Shown here: positions 25,979 through 34,844 of the stretch, one piece after another
Layout: each line of letters begins with the position of its first letter
How positions within the stretch are numbered: the stretch's first letter is position 1
NCBI RefSeq assembly: GCF_946220915.1
Contig: NZ_CAMIHH010000018.1
Location: forward strand, 1-38,950
Origin: an uncultured Flavobacterium sp.
GTDB lineage: Bacteria; Bacteroidota; Bacteroidia; Flavobacteriales; Flavobacteriaceae
DNA length: 38,950 nucleotides
Direction of reading: 5' to 3'
Notes under the pieces: model-generated
What the model was told of the DNA's origin: nothing
Database searches by the model: none
What the model saw: the letters and a program-made list of their open reading frames with translations, nothing else
Made by a program: the position numbers and the translations under genes

Positions 25979-26938
25979 TTGAATAAAAAGATAAGCAGGA
26001 TATTAGGCATTGCACTCCCACTTTTGTTGGGAGTTTTTTTAGTTATATACAACTACAGCCAGTTTACACCGGGGCAGCTTGACGACATGATGAACAGCTT
26101 CCGTACGGCCAATTACCTGTATGTATACATTTCGCTTATCATCGGGCTTACCGGCTTTTGGGCAAGGGCCTACCGATGGAAATATACGCTGGCGCACATA
26201 GGCTATACAGCGCCGTTTGGCATAAAGTTCGGAGCCGTATGCATTACCTATATCATGAACATGGCCATACCCCGCAGCGGCGAGGTAAGCCGTGCCGTAG
26301 CCCTCAACAAGTATGCGGGCATTCCTTTTGACAAGGCTTTTGGCACCATCATTGCCGAGCGCATTATCGATATGGCGCTGCTGGTGATCGTAGTGGCCGT
26401 AACGGTATTTTTTCAGTTTGATGTGGCCAGGGATTACATTGCCGACATCCCTTTTAAGCAAATCATCTTTTATGGCATCATTGCCGCCATCCTTTTTGCC
26501 GGGTCGGTGCTTTTTTTCATTTATTCCAAAATGGAATGGGTGCAAAAGATCAGGCTCAGGATATCCGGACTTACAGAAGGGGTGCTGAGCGTGTTTAAAA
26601 TGCCGAACAAATGGCCTTTCCTTTTGCTCTCGCTATACATATGGTTTTCGTATGTACTCATGTTTTACATTACCATATATGCGCTCCCGGAAACATCCGG
26701 CCTTAGCTTTGGTTCGGTAGCGACTGCTTTTGTAATCGGGAGCATTGTCATAACATTTACCAATGGCGGCACCGGTTGGTTCCCTGTGGCCATTGCTAAT
26801 ATCCTTACAATTTACCATGTGCCGGAATCGGCAGGTGCGGCATTCGGCTGGATTGTATGGACCTCGCAAACGGCACAGATCCTGTTTTTAGGCGGCTTAT
26901 CTTTTTTATTGCTTCCGTTACTTTACAGAAACAAATAA
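25979..26938 (+). CDS. YbhN / lysylphosphatidylglycerol-synthase-type transmembrane protein
   Basis: A 319-residue integral membrane protein with about eight helices (for example ILGIALPLLLGVFLVIYNY, YVYISLIIGLTGFWARAYRW, IDMALLVIVVAVTVFFQF, IIFYGIIAAILFAGSVLFFIY, FLLLSLYIWFSYVLMFYITIY). RAYRWKYTL, MNMAIPRSGEVSRA and AFGTIIAERIIDM match the LPG_synthase_TM / UPF0104 family, the flippase-like part of MprF-type proteins; there is no aminoacyltransferase domain. The start is TTG at 25979, 2 bases after the panD stop; the first in-frame ATG would remove the first helix. Translation is probably coupled to panD. The substrate is unknown. Confidence 0.85.
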   Translation: MNKKISRILGIALPLLLGVFLVIYNYSQFTPGQLDDMMNSFRTANYLYVYISLIIGLTGFWARAYRWKYTLAHIGYTAPFGIKFGAVCITYIMNMAIPRSGEVSRAVALNKYAGIPFDKAFGTIIAERIIDMALLVIVVAVTVFFQFDVARDYIADIPFKQIIFYGIIAAILFAGSVLFFIYSKMEWVQKIRLRISGLTEGVLSVFKMPNKWPFLLLSLYIWFSYVLMFYITIYALPETSGLSFGSVATAFVIGSIVITFTNGGTGWFPVAIANILTIYHVPESAGAAFGWIVWTSQTAQILFLGGLSFLLLPLLYRNK

Positions 26939-26979
26939 TTGCTATCTTGCCTAACATTTGCTACAACCCCCGTAATGCC

Positions 26980-28122
26980 ATGAAAAACACTTTATTAACC
27001 TTGCTATCGACCTTGGTCTGGCCACTTTCCGCCCAGGTAAAGGTTGAAGAATTCGCATCGAGAAAACTCAATGCGACACGTGAGGTCAGTGTACTTACGC
27101 CCCCGTCGTATGATGCTGACAAAAACAGAAAATACCCCCTGCTGTTCCTCTTGGATGGCAATTACCTGTTCGATCCGTTTTCCGGCATGCTTGCCTATAC
27201 CGAATACTGGAACGACCTTCCGGAGGTGATCATCGTAGGGATAAACCAGGAAAATGAAGAAGAACGGACACTGGATTCCCAGGTTGCAGAACATAATGGA
27301 CTGCCATTTGGACAAAGTGAGAAGTTTTTTGAATTCATTGCCTATGAACTTATCCCACAACTTGAGAAACAATACCGCATTGCCCCCTTCAGGATCATTG
27401 CAGGCCATAACATAACCGCAGGCTACCTCAATTTTTTCCTGTACAAGGACAAGCCTGTTTTTAATGCCTATATATGCATGAGCCCCGAGCTGGCCGTAGA
27501 CATGGAAACCCATGTGCCGGAACAGGTGGCCCAGAGCAAATCGCCTTTATACTATTACCTTGCCACGGCAGATGGCGACCTTGCATCGCAAAAAGAGTCG
27601 ATAAAAGAACTGGATACTAACATGAAGGCGGTTACCAATCCGAACCTGAAGTACTTTTTTAACAGCTTCAGCGGGGCATCCCATTATTCGCTGGTAACAC
27701 GTGCGATACCCGAATCGCTCTACTCCATATTCTCATGCTACCAGCCCATATCATCTACCGAGTATTCGGAAAAAATTGTGACCATGACATCCGGGTATGT
27801 AAAATACCTTACCGACCGGTATGACATCATTGAAGAAGACCTTGGGCTTAACATCCCGATAAGGCTAAACGACTTTAAGGCCATTGAGGCTGCCATACTT
27901 AAAAACGGTGCATATGACGAGCTTCGCGACCTGTCTGACGTGGCTTCCAAACAATACCCTAAAACAACATTGAGCGACTATTACAAAGGCCTGTATTACG
28001 AAAAGACGGGCGATAACAAAAAAGCCATAAAGGCATACATGCACAGCTATACACTTGAAGGCATCGGTGAATATACGGTAGATTTCATGCTGGAGCAGGC
28101 CGAAAAACTTAAAGAACGATAA
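26980..28122 (+). CDS. Esterase-D-fold alpha/beta hydrolase homologue lacking the nucleophile serine
   Basis: A 380-residue protein from the ATG at 26980, with a signal peptide (MKNTLLTLLSTLVWPLSAQ). Residues about 25-290 follow the putative esterase (PF00756) plan: REVSVLTPPSYD, PLLFLLDGNYLFD, VIIVGINQENEEERT, FFEFIAYELIPQLEKQYRI. The elbow that normally reads GHSxGG is GHNITAG, with Asn144 in place of serine (codon AAC at 27409-27411). SGASHYSLVTRAIP, where the family histidine falls, is kept. A C-terminal helical part (about 320-380) looks like a TPR-type pair (YKGLYYEKTGDNKKAIKAYMHSY). It is probably a non-catalytic envelope protein or an enzyme with another mechanism. RadA begins immediately after its stop codon. 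Confidence 0.8.
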   Translation: MKNTLLTLLSTLVWPLSAQVKVEEFASRKLNATREVSVLTPPSYDADKNRKYPLLFLLDGNYLFDPFSGMLAYTEYWNDLPEVIIVGINQENEEERTLDSQVAEHNGLPFGQSEKFFEFIAYELIPQLEKQYRIAPFRIIAGHNITAGYLNFFLYKDKPVFNAYICMSPELAVDMETHVPEQVAQSKSPLYYYLATADGDLASQKESIKELDTNMKAVTNPNLKYFFNSFSGASHYSLVTRAIPESLYSIFSCYQPISSTEYSEKIVTMTSGYVKYLTDRYDIIEEDLGLNIPIRLNDFKAIEAAILKNGAYDELRDLSDVASKQYPKTTLSDYYKGLYYEKTGDNKKAIKAYMHSYTLEGIGEYTVDFMLEQAEKLKER

Positions 28123-29484
28123 ATGTCGAAACTTAAGACTGCTTTTTTCTGCCAGAATTGCGGCACCCAGTATTCTAAATGGCAGGGACAATGCAATGCC
28201 TGCAAACAATGGAATACCATAGTTGAGGAAGTAATACAAAAAGAAGAAAAGCAATCCTGGAAGCCTGCGGCAGGTGAGGCTAAAAGAACCCCCAGGCCAT
28301 TGCGGATAACCGAAATAGATTCGGCTGCAGAAATGCGCCTTGATACAGGCGACGGCGAGCTGAACCGTGTACTTGGCGGTGGGCTTGTACCGGGATCGCT
28401 CACACTGCTGGGGGGTGAACCGGGCATTGGAAAAAGTACGCTGCTGCTTCAAATTTCGCTAAAGCTGCCCTACCGCACCCTTTATGTATCGGGAGAGGAA
28501 AGCCAGAAGCAGATAAAAATGCGTGCCGAAAGGATAACCCCTGCCGCCGACAACTGCTTTGTGCTTACCGAAACCAAGACACAGAACATATTTAAGCAAA
28601 TAGAAGCACTGCAACCAGAAGTGCTGATTATCGACTCCATACAAACCCTGCATACTGATTTCATAGAATCTACCGCAGGGAGCATTTCGCAGATACGCGA
28701 AACCACCGCCGAGCTGATAAAATTTGCCAAGGAAACCAATGTGCCCGTTATCCTGATAGGCCATATCACTAAGGATGGCAGTATAGCAGGACCAAAAATA
28801 CTGGAGCACATGGTGGATACCGTACTTCAGTTTGAAGGCGACCGTAACCACGTATACCGCATACTCCGCTCGCTCAAAAACCGCTTTGGGTCTACCGCCG
28901 AGCTGGGGATATATGAAATGCTGGGGAGCGGCCTGAGGGAAGTAGCCAACCCATCGGAAATACTGATATCGCATAAAGATGAAGAAATGAGCGGCACCGC
29001 CATAGCCACCACCATGGAGGGCATGCGACCGCTGATGGTAGAGATCCAGGCACTTGTAAGCTCTGCCGTATATGGAACCCCGCAAAGGAGTACTACAGGA
29101 TATAATGCCAAAAGGCTAAATATGGTACTCGCAGTCCTTGAAAAAAGGGCCGGCTTCAGGCTTGGAGCCAAAGACGTTTTCCTGAATATAACCGGAGGGA
29201 TTAACGTAGATGACCCCGCCATAGACCTTGCCGTTGTGGCCGCGATCCTGTCGTCTAACGAAGATATCCCCGTAAGCAAGGGCTCTTGTTTTGCAGGCGA
29301 AATTGGCCTTTCGGGCGAGATCCGTCCGGTAAACCGCGTAGACCAGCGCATACTGGAGGCGGAGAAGTTAGGATTTTCTACTATTTTTGTATCTAAGTAC
29401 AATAAAATTTCATTAAAAAACACACTGATCGAAATACAGCTGGTAGCCAAGATTGAAGATGTTGCGGGCCACCTTTTCGGTTAG
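28123..29484 (+). CDS. radA: DNA repair protein RadA
   Basis: Branch-migration ATPase that works with RecA in recombination. A 453-residue protein with a C4 zinc finger (Cys10, Cys13, Cys24, Cys27), Walker A GEPGIGKST at residues 98-106, the RadA-specific KNRFG motif at 252-256, and a C-terminal Lon-protease-like domain (from about 290, LNITGGINVDDPAIDLAVVAAILSS, FAGEIGLSGEIRPV). Its ATG directly abuts the stop codon of the esterase-fold gene, and the GT51 gene follows after 14 bases, so it is inside the long panC operon. Confidence 0.97.
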   Translation: MSKLKTAFFCQNCGTQYSKWQGQCNACKQWNTIVEEVIQKEEKQSWKPAAGEAKRTPRPLRITEIDSAAEMRLDTGDGELNRVLGGGLVPGSLTLLGGEPGIGKSTLLLQISLKLPYRTLYVSGEESQKQIKMRAERITPAADNCFVLTETKTQNIFKQIEALQPEVLIIDSIQTLHTDFIESTAGSISQIRETTAELIKFAKETNVPVILIGHITKDGSIAGPKILEHMVDTVLQFEGDRNHVYRILRSLKNRFGSTAELGIYEMLGSGLREVANPSEILISHKDEEMSGTAIATTMEGMRPLMVEIQALVSSAVYGTPQRSTTGYNAKRLNMVLAVLEKRAGFRLGAKDVFLNITGGINVDDPAIDLAVVAAILSSNEDIPVSKGSCFAGEIGLSGEIRPVNRVDQRILEAEKLGFSTIFVSKYNKISLKNTLIEIQLVAKIEDVAGHLFG

Positions 29485-29498
29485 CCATTACTATTTGC

Positions 29499-31490
29499 AT
29501 GCCTAAAAGAACTAAGAAACGAATAGCGGTTTTAGTTTTAAAGATAATCGCGGCGCTCATAATCATCTGCACCATTTGCTTTTTCGCCTTCCGGAACATG
29601 CTGCTCCAAAAGGCCGTGGCAAAAGTTTCGGCAAAAATGGAACGCGACTATAACAGCCGGTTTACTGTAAAGAAAGCCGCCTTTAAAGGCTTTTCGGGCA
29701 TTGAGCTCAGGGAGATCGCCCTGGTGCCCAATAATGCCGACACCCTGCTGCATGTACAGGAAATAAAAACATCGGTCAACTATCTGAGGCTTATTACAGG
29801 AGATGTGCAGCTGGGGACCCTGGAAATGAAAAACGGCTATGTGCAGCTGATACGCAACGAAAAAGGCAAAAACTTTGACGCTTTCCTGAAAGCGAACAAA
29901 AATAAAAAATCAGAAGACAGCCCGAAGGAAGCCAACTATGCCGACCGTGCCTATAACCTGCTCAATACTGCGCTGAACCTGGTGCCTACCGACATGAAGC
30001 TGGACAACCTTACCCTGCGCCTGGACGAAATGGGCCGCAAGGTAAACCTCAACCTTCAGCAAATGCGCCTGGCCAACGAACAGCTGGAATCGACCATTGG
30101 GGTTACGGCAGACAGCATCAGCCAGACGTGGAAAGTGAAAGGAATGGCCGACCCAAGGGATAAACGCGCCGACCTGAAATTTTTCAATGCTGACTCATCG
30201 CGCATAAAAGTGCCCTACATCTATGAGCGCTTTGGGCTAAAGTCGGGGTTTGATTCCATCCACCTGAATGTTGAGAACATTGACATGGATGGCGATGAGC
30301 TGCACATTGACGGGTTTGCATCCATTGGCAACTTTATGATAAATAACCCCAGGATTGCCAAAAAAGATGTAGTGATCAACAAGGCGCGCTTTGACTATCA
30401 TTTCCTTTTCGGCCCCGACTTTGTTGCCATTGACAGCAGCTCGACCGTACAGCTAAATGATATTAAGCTGAATCCCTATGCGCGCTACAGTGTTGCCGAA
30501 GACACGGTTTACGAGCTGAAAGCCAGGCTCCCCAAAACAAAGGCACAGGATTTCATCAATTCGCTGCCCGGTGGGCTTTTTACCAATTTTGAAGGCATGG
30601 TGGCCGAGGGCACCTTTAGCTACGACCTTATATTTAAATACAACAAAAATAAGCCCGGCGCACTGGTATTTGACAGCACCCTTAAAAAAGAAGGGTTGAA
30701 AATCATTAAGTATGGCGCTGCCGACCTTGCCAAGTTGAATACAACCTTTACCTACCGGGCCATTGATAACGGGAGGGCACAAAGGCCAGTTGTGGTGGGC
30801 CCCTCTAACCCTTATTTTACGCCGCTCGACCAAATTTCCCCTTATGTAAAAAATGCAGTGCTTACAAGCGAAGACCCTTCGTTTTACAGGCACAGGGGCT
30901 TTATTACCGAGGCTTTCCGGCAATCGATCATCAAGAACATTAAAACAAAGCAATTTACCCGTGGGGCAAGCACCATAAGCATGCAGCTGGTAAAAAACGT
31001 ATTCTTAACCCGAGAAAAAACACTTTCGCGAAAGCTGGAAGAGATTCTGCTTGTGTACATACTCGAAAATAATGGCATATCGAACAAATCACGCATGCTC
31101 GAGGTATACTTTAATGTGATCGAATGGGGCCCGGATGTGTACGGCATTGGTGAGGCGGCCGACTATTATTTCAACAAGCACCCTTCGCAGCTGTCGCTGG
31201 ATGAATCGGTATTCCTGGCCAGCATCGTGCCCAGGCCAAAGGCATTCATGTGGCAGTTTGACGGCGCGGGGCAGCTAAAGCCCCATGCGATAAGGCACAA
31301 TAAATATGTAAAGGACCTGATGCTGCGCCGTGGCCTGCTGGTGCCCGAAGATACCATAGCGCAATATGGCGATGTACATGTATCGGGCAGGGGGCGGTCG
31401 CGGATGCGGCTTACCGAGGTGCCGGTGTTTGAAGGCGATTCGCTGGAGCTGGATGAATTTTTCTTTAATTTATCGAAATCGAATTTTTAA
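29499..31490 (+). CDS. AsmA-like / GT51 peptidoglycan transglycosylase fusion
   Basis: A 663-residue inner-membrane protein. One N-terminal membrane helix (about residues 12-31) is followed by a long periplasmic part (about 35-400) with AsmA-like features (FSGIELREIALVPN, LLHVQEIKTSVNYLRLITGDVQLGTLEMKNGYVQL). The C-terminal part is a family 51 glycosyltransferase: SEDPSFYRHRG with catalytic Glu458, RGASTISMQLVKN at 488-500, RKLEEILLVYILE, EVYFNVIEWGPDVYGI, and ASIVPRPKA. There is no transpeptidase domain, so it resembles a monofunctional MtgA-type glycan-strand polymerase joined to an AsmA-like module. Such fusions occur in Bacteroidota. It ends the panC operon. Confidence 0.88.
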   Translation: MPKRTKKRIAVLVLKIIAALIIICTICFFAFRNMLLQKAVAKVSAKMERDYNSRFTVKKAAFKGFSGIELREIALVPNNADTLLHVQEIKTSVNYLRLITGDVQLGTLEMKNGYVQLIRNEKGKNFDAFLKANKNKKSEDSPKEANYADRAYNLLNTALNLVPTDMKLDNLTLRLDEMGRKVNLNLQQMRLANEQLESTIGVTADSISQTWKVKGMADPRDKRADLKFFNADSSRIKVPYIYERFGLKSGFDSIHLNVENIDMDGDELHIDGFASIGNFMINNPRIAKKDVVINKARFDYHFLFGPDFVAIDSSSTVQLNDIKLNPYARYSVAEDTVYELKARLPKTKAQDFINSLPGGLFTNFEGMVAEGTFSYDLIFKYNKNKPGALVFDSTLKKEGLKIIKYGAADLAKLNTTFTYRAIDNGRAQRPVVVGPSNPYFTPLDQISPYVKNAVLTSEDPSFYRHRGFITEAFRQSIIKNIKTKQFTRGASTISMQLVKNVFLTREKTLSRKLEEILLVYILENNGISNKSRMLEVYFNVIEWGPDVYGIGEAADYYFNKHPSQLSLDESVFLASIVPRPKAFMWQFDGAGQLKPHAIRHNKYVKDLMLRRGLLVPEDTIAQYGDVHVSGRGRSRMRLTEVPVFEGDSLELDEFFFNLSKSNF

Positions 31491-31698
31491 GTTTGCCATA
31501 ACGCGACAGGTCTGGTAATGTGCAATAGTATGAACACAAAGGTTTTTTGCCTTGCCTGTCAAATCTATGGGTATTGCTTAGTGTGCCAGGTGTAGGCCTT
31601 GGTGGGCTTTAATGAATTGGGCCTGCCTCAAAAAACTTTAACACACACTGTCCCAACCTTCGTTGCCAAAAAATGCTCTTACCAGTAAATACACGTTT

Positions 31699-33318
31699 AT
31701 GAAAAAGATATTTTTATTGTGCCTGCTCATCAGCGGGATGGCATTTGCCCAAAAACCGGCGTTTACTACTGCGAAAGCAGTAGCTGCCACAGTATATTTT
31801 AACGGAGCCGAGCTTTCGCATACAGCATCAGTCAACCTGCCTGCAGGAAGCAGTGAGATCGTAGTCAAAAATGTTGCCGACCATCTCAATGAGAGTACAG
31901 TACGCATAGGAGCGCCATCAGGGTTGACGGTGCTTTCAGTGCAATTTACACGCGATTACATTTCAGAGTATGAGCCGGACGAAACTTCGCCCGCCATTAA
32001 GAAAGTACGCGACAGCATTACACTGGTACAAAAAGACCTCGAACGCACTACAACTGCAAAGGCACAGGAGCTTAAAGTTATAGAACTGCTGGACAGGAAC
32101 ACGCAGGTAGGCGGACAGCAGTCGGGGCTCAGTGTTGCGGAACTGATGAAAATGGCCGACTATTATAAGGCCAAGCGTACTGAAACAGCGACGGCCATTA
32201 ATGCATTAGTGGAAAAAGAAAAGAAACTGAACGAATTGCTGGGCAAGCTGAACCGTCGCCTGGAGACCAACACCCAAACGAAGGAAAACATCTCGAACGG
32301 CAAACTTGTATTGCAGGTAATGAACGAGGTGGCGGGCAATGTACCTTTAACCATCGACTACCTCGCACAAAATGCAGGCTGGACCGTGTTTTATGACCTA
32401 AGGGCAGATAACACTTCCCAACCGATAAACCTTGTGTATAAAGCACAAGTGGTACAGCAAACGGGATTGGACTGGAAAAAGGTTAAGCTTACCCTCTCCA
32501 GCGGGATGCCCAACCAAAATAATACCGCACCTGTAATGAACCCATGGTTTTTGCAAACGTATGACCCTACAGCATATGCAAGCACAGGAGTTGCCAACAC
32601 TTATGCTGCCAAGGAAAAAAGAACAGATTATTCACGCGACAATAATGCCGAAATAGTGATGAGGGGCCCTACTAGCAAATCGAGTATTAGTGCGGAGGCC
32701 ATCGAAAACCAGCTCAACGTTTCGTTCAATATCGATATCCCATATGACATCCTTTCGAACGGCAAAAAACATAGCGTTACACTCAATGAGATAAAGCTTC
32801 CGGCCTCCTACAGGCACCTTGCGATACCTAAATTTGATAAGGAAGCCTACCTGCTGGCCGAGATTACCGACTATTCCAAATATAACCTGCTGAAGGGCGA
32901 GGCCAATATAATATTTGAAGGGATGTATGCCGGGAAGACCTACATCGACCCGCTGCAAACTACCGACACCCTGAGCCTGAGCATGGGCAGGGACAAGAAA
33001 ATCTCCATCGAGAGGGTAAAGGTGATCGAGAAGTCGGGCAGCAAATTCCTTTCGTCGAAAAAAGAGCAGACTTTTACCTATGATATTATTGTTCGCAACA
33101 ACAAAAAAGAAGCGGCGCAGATAACTGTAAAAGATCAATACCCCGTAAGCACGCTGGAAAACTTGGAGGTAGAATTGCTGGAAAGCAGCGGTGCCGATAT
33201 TAATAAAGAAACGGGCATACTGCAATGGCAAATGAAGCTAAAGCCCGGGGAAACAAAAAAAGTGCGGCTGGGCTACCGGGTACGGCATCCGAAAAATATT
33301 GCGATAGGAAACCTCTAA
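31699..33318 (+). CDS. DUF4139 / MuiA-family envelope protein
   Basis: A 539-residue protein from the ATG at 31699, at a clear signal peptide (MKKIFLLCLLISGMAFAQ). Its N-terminal DUF4140-type domain (VAATVYFNGAELSHTASVNLPAGSSEIVVKNVADHLNESTVRIG) is followed by a coiled coil (about residues 100-210) and a C-terminal DUF4139 domain (PLTIDYLAQNAGWTVFYDLRAD, KLTLSSGMPNQNN, and the ending WQMKLKPGETKKVRLGYRVRHPK). This is the mucoidy-inhibitor-A-like family, whose biochemical role is not established. The 208 bases upstream contain no recognisable gene or clear promoter. It is followed by the sugar dehydrogenase after 72 bases. Confidence 0.85.
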   Translation: MKKIFLLCLLISGMAFAQKPAFTTAKAVAATVYFNGAELSHTASVNLPAGSSEIVVKNVADHLNESTVRIGAPSGLTVLSVQFTRDYISEYEPDETSPAIKKVRDSITLVQKDLERTTTAKAQELKVIELLDRNTQVGGQQSGLSVAELMKMADYYKAKRTETATAINALVEKEKKLNELLGKLNRRLETNTQTKENISNGKLVLQVMNEVAGNVPLTIDYLAQNAGWTVFYDLRADNTSQPINLVYKAQVVQQTGLDWKKVKLTLSSGMPNQNNTAPVMNPWFLQTYDPTAYASTGVANTYAAKEKRTDYSRDNNAEIVMRGPTSKSSISAEAIENQLNVSFNIDIPYDILSNGKKHSVTLNEIKLPASYRHLAIPKFDKEAYLLAEITDYSKYNLLKGEANIIFEGMYAGKTYIDPLQTTDTLSLSMGRDKKISIERVKVIEKSGSKFLSSKKEQTFTYDIIVRNNKKEAAQITVKDQYPVSTLENLEVELLESSGADINKETGILQWQMKLKPGETKKVRLGYRVRHPKNIAIGNL

Positions 33319-33343
33319 TGTTTTGTTAAGCAAGTAATTGATG

Positions 33344-33379
33344 TTGTGTTATATCCTTAAATTTACTGGTATAACACAA
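33344..33379 (+). promoter_or_regulatory. Inverted repeat and candidate promoter upstream of the sugar dehydrogenase
   Basis: Perfect 10-base arms (TTGTGTTATA at 33344-33353, complement at 33370-33379) are 16 bases apart and end 11 bases before the ATG. Between them is TAAATTTA (33358-33365), a 7-of-8 match to TAnnTTTG, with TTG 17 bases upstream (33338-33340). The repeat may be an operator. An alternative is a weak hairpin terminating the gene upstream. Confidence 0.45.
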
Positions 33380-33390
33380 TTCTATTTGCT

Positions 33391-34761
33391 ATGAAAACAA
33401 AATTATTTTTCGCATCCCTGCTTATTTCAGGGTTCATCAGTGCACAGGAGATAGACCTGCAGGTTGTTGCCCAGGGACTGAACCAACCCACAGACATTGC
33501 ATATGGCTATGACGACAGGATGTTTGTGACCGAACAAGGCGGCAAGATAAAAATGATAGTCCAGGTAGAGGATGATGCCGATATAACCACCTTTCTTGAC
33601 CTGTCAACACTCGTAGATACACAATCTGATGAAGGCGGGCTTTTGGGGATGACCTTCCACCCGGAATTTGAAACAAACGGCTATTTCTATGTAAACTATA
33701 CCAATACCGAAGGTAATACGGTAATTGCCCGTTATGGCCTCAACGCCACCGACCTGAATTTGGCTGAACCAAATAGTGCTGTTATATTGCTTACCATAGA
33801 CCAGCCCTATGCCAACCACAACGGCGGAAGCCTTAAATTTGGCCCCGACGGATATCTTTACATAGGCATGGGCGATGGCGGAGGTGCCGGAGACCCGGAA
33901 AACAGGGCGCAGAACATCAATACGCTTTTGGGTAAGATGTTGCGCATCGATGTAAGTGAAACCGGATATACGAGCCCTGCCGGAAACCCTTACCTGGGTG
34001 TTGATGGCGCAGATGAAATATGGGCAACGGGCCTGCGCAATCCCTGGAAATTTTCTTTTGACCGCACAACCGGCGATCTTTGGACAGGCGATGTAGGACA
34101 GGGAGACAGGGAAGAGATCAATCATGTGCCTTCTACCGAGGCAGGGGTAAACTATGGATGGCGCTGCTATGAGGGCCTTGAAGAATTCGATATGTCCGAA
34201 TGCAGTGGCATAAACGGCTTTACAGCGCCGGTGGCGCAATATACCCATGACACTACAGATGGTGGCTGCTCGATAACAGGCGGTTATGTTTACAGGGGAT
34301 CTATATTCACGAACCTGCAGGGCAAGTATGTATTTGCCGATTTTTGCACCAACAAGATAGGTGTATTGGGCGCCGACAATGTCATTACGTGGAGCGATGC
34401 ATTTGAAGGTGGTTTCTCTACCTTTGGTGAAGACATTTCAGGCGAGCTGTATGTCGCAGGCAGGAGCAATGGCACAATTTACAAAATACTGGATTCCTCT
34501 ACTTCCGGTACAGGGGATTTAATGGGTGGCGCTTACACTGTATACCCAAACCCGGCAGGCCAGGAAGTTTTTGTATCTTTAAAAGGCATTGGCTCCAACG
34601 CATCACTAAGCATTTTCGACATAGGCGGCAAACTGCTGGTACAGCAAAACGTTGCCGAGGGAGAGTCCCGCATTGATACTTCGGCACTAGGTTCAGGCAT
34701 CTACATGATGGAGCTGGAAGCTTTGGGAGCGGTAAAGCACCATAAGCTTGTAATACGATAG
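33391..34761 (+). CDS. Secreted PQQ-type glucose/sorbosone dehydrogenase with T9SS type A sorting domain
   Basis: A 456-residue protein with a signal peptide (MKTKLFFASLLISGFISAQ). The propeller (about residues 20-370) shows GSDH family blocks: LNQPTDIAYGYDDRMFVTEQGGKI, DEGGLLGMTFHPEF, NHNGGSLKFGPDGYLYIGMGDGGGAGDPENRAQN, GLRNPWKFSFDRTTGDLWTGDVGQ and GVNYGWRCYEG. These enzymes oxidise aldose sugars with pyrroloquinoline quinone. The last 75 residues are a type A sorting domain (YTVYPNPAGQEVFVS, LSIFDIGGKLL, LGSGIYMMEL), so export to the surface is predicted. No PQQ synthesis genes are in the window. It converges on the OmpA gene across a strong terminator. Confidence 0.88.
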   Translation: MKTKLFFASLLISGFISAQEIDLQVVAQGLNQPTDIAYGYDDRMFVTEQGGKIKMIVQVEDDADITTFLDLSTLVDTQSDEGGLLGMTFHPEFETNGYFYVNYTNTEGNTVIARYGLNATDLNLAEPNSAVILLTIDQPYANHNGGSLKFGPDGYLYIGMGDGGGAGDPENRAQNINTLLGKMLRIDVSETGYTSPAGNPYLGVDGADEIWATGLRNPWKFSFDRTTGDLWTGDVGQGDREEINHVPSTEAGVNYGWRCYEGLEEFDMSECSGINGFTAPVAQYTHDTTDGGCSITGGYVYRGSIFTNLQGKYVFADFCTNKIGVLGADNVITWSDAFEGGFSTFGEDISGELYVAGRSNGTIYKILDSSTSGTGDLMGGAYTVYPNPAGQEVFVSLKGIGSNASLSIFDIGGKLLVQQNVAEGESRIDTSALGSGIYMMELEALGAVKHHKLVIR

Positions 34762-34795
34762 ATAAGCAACTGCATTTCCCCATGGTATATAAAAC

Positions 34796-34829
34796 AACAA
34801 ATGCCGGAGATTGATCTCCGGCATTTGTT
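34796..34829. terminator. Bidirectional terminator between convergent genes
   Basis: Sixteen-base perfect arms (34796-34811 and 34814-34829, core ATGCCGGAGAT) with a 2-base loop. A TTTTG tail follows on the plus strand and a TTGTTTT tail on the minus strand. It lies between the stop codons of the sugar dehydrogenase and the OmpA gene and can serve both. Confidence 0.85.
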
Positions 34830-34844
34830 TTGTATTACCTGCCA

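Noticed and set aside
31491..31698. A small RNA or tRNA in the 208-base gap before the DUF4139 gene
   Set aside because: I found no tRNA T-loop motif, no long stem and no promoter pair; only short scattered complementary words.
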